From Antennarius striatus (Eukaryota; Chordata; Actinopteri; Lophiiformes; Antennariidae), in NCBI RefSeq assembly GCF_040054535.1, contig NC_090787.1, positions 16,737,501 through 16,801,500 on the forward strand: a DNA stretch of 64,000 nucleotides, written 5' to 3'. This document shows, in pieces, positions 63,396 to 64,000 of this stretch. Position 1 is the first letter of the stretch. Each line of letters starts with the position of its first letter. The notes beneath the pieces were generated by a model. It was not told the DNA's origin. It saw only the letters and a program-made list of their open reading frames with translations, and did not search any database. A program made the translations under genes and the position numbers.

Positions 63396-63754
63396 TACAA
63401 TGCGCCCTCACGCATTCGCGCATCAACACTCGCAACTTCAACTCATCGCAGATTTTTGGTAGTCACGTGATACCGTACGCGCACTCTGTTGGCTGACAGC
63501 ATCCAGAAGTCCGTTACATTCCGTGAATCTCGGAACGCAACACACTTCTGGGAGAAAAAGTACTTTAAACAGTCGATAAGATTGTGGGAAAAGGTAATAC
63601 AGATAGAAGGTGGTTTAATATCAGTATGTGGAGGGTTCATCAACATTTAAATACCGTTAATAATAAGACAAATAGTTGTCGCTTTATCGTGGAATTTGTT
63701 ATACGCGTGTGGCTCCTGGAACCCATTAACCGTGAGTAATGAGGGAGCACTGTA
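63396..63754. mobile_element. Tigger/pogo-type MITE
   Basis: The left end reads TACAATGCGCCCTCACGC and the right end, in reverse complement, reads TACAGTGCTCCCTCATTACT. These are imperfect terminal inverted repeats of the form TACAGTGxxCCCTC that is typical of pogo/Tigger (Tc1/mariner superfamily) elements with TA target sites. The interior includes 'tggtagtcacgtgataccgt', found in related fish copies. Length 359 bp and no coding capacity. Confidence 0.75.
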
Positions 63755-63774
63755 CATCATAGAAATTAATCAAA

Positions 63775-64000
63775 TCTTCTTCTTTTCCTTTCAGCTTTTC
63801 CCTTCAGGGGGCGCCACAGCGAATCCATTGCCTCCATCCAACCCTGTCTTCTGCATCCTCTTCTCTCACACCAACTACCTCCATGTCCTCTTTAACTACA
63901 TCCATAAAGCTCCTCTTTGGTCTTCCTCTAGACCTCCTGCCTGGCAGTTCAAAACTCAGCATCCTTCTACCAATATATTCACTATCTCTCCTCTGGACAT
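63775..64000 (-). mobile_element. Third RTE copy, reverse orientation, running off the window
   Basis: The minus strand gives the 3' end of the RTE family ('ttcgctgtggcgccccctga' and GAA tail at 63775-63790) and continues back through the basic C-terminal segment (gaactgccaggcaggaggtc region near 63930-63950). Its 5' extent lies outside the window, so whether it is full length is unknown. It has diverged slightly more than the copy at 16848. Confidence 0.85.

Noticed and set aside
1..64000. CRISPR array, prokaryotic operon or viral gene cluster
   Set aside because: All tandem repeats found are simple or minisatellite repeats without spacers, and the genes are clearly spliced vertebrate genes.

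Overview
The window is vertebrate nuclear DNA, almost certainly from a ray-finned fish (teleost, probably percomorph). The genes are split into short exons with GT-AG introns, the proteins match bony-fish/tetrapod families, and the interspersed repeats (Expander/RTE-type LINE, piscine Tc1, tRNA-derived SINEs, long TG/CA microsatellites) are typical of fish. No prokaryotic or viral gene organisation is present.

Three protein-coding genes were rebuilt by hand from splice sites and protein homology. (1) uxs1, + strand, 15 coding exons from 1069 to 29561, predicts 419 aa: Golgi UDP-glucuronate decarboxylase, which makes UDP-xylose for the glycosaminoglycan linker. (2) ecrg4 (augurin, C2orf40), - strand, 4 coding exons from 33356 down to 30947, predicts a 141-aa secreted precursor. 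It is tail-to-tail with uxs1, and the poly(A) signals of the two genes are about 630 bp apart. (3) nck2, - strand, 3 coding exons from 50239 down to 43430, predicts a 398-aa SH3-SH3-SH3-SH2 adaptor. The order nck2-ecrg4-uxs1 is the same block found at human 2q12, so this is an ancient conserved neighbourhood. The three genes do not obviously form a pathway.

Layout: 1-1068 uxs1 5' flank and UTR; 1069-30145 uxs1, with introns 3, 6 and 9 loaded with transposon material; 30146-30740 short convergent intergenic gap; 30740-33356 ecrg4; 33357-~41900 gene-free, with minisatellite, SINE, microsatellites and an L2-type LINE relic; ~41900-50255 nck2 (3' UTR extent uncertain); 50256-64000 upstream of nck2, with no recognisable coding gene (5' non-coding exons of nck2 may lie here or beyond) and several mobile-element copies.

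The most notable non-gene content: a full-length RTE-type LINE (16848-19980) with an uninterrupted ORF and perfect 14-bp target-site duplications; a 107-bp dead-on-arrival copy of the same family (59341-59447) with perfect 15-bp duplications; and a three-copy ~350-415-bp repeat family (7731, 22199, 62160) in which every copy keeps an inverted pair of TCAAGGTCA motifs, the consensus for ERR/NR5A nuclear receptors. I found no wholly new multi-gene system. The best candidates for something undescribed are that repeat family and a divergent propeptide exon in ecrg4.
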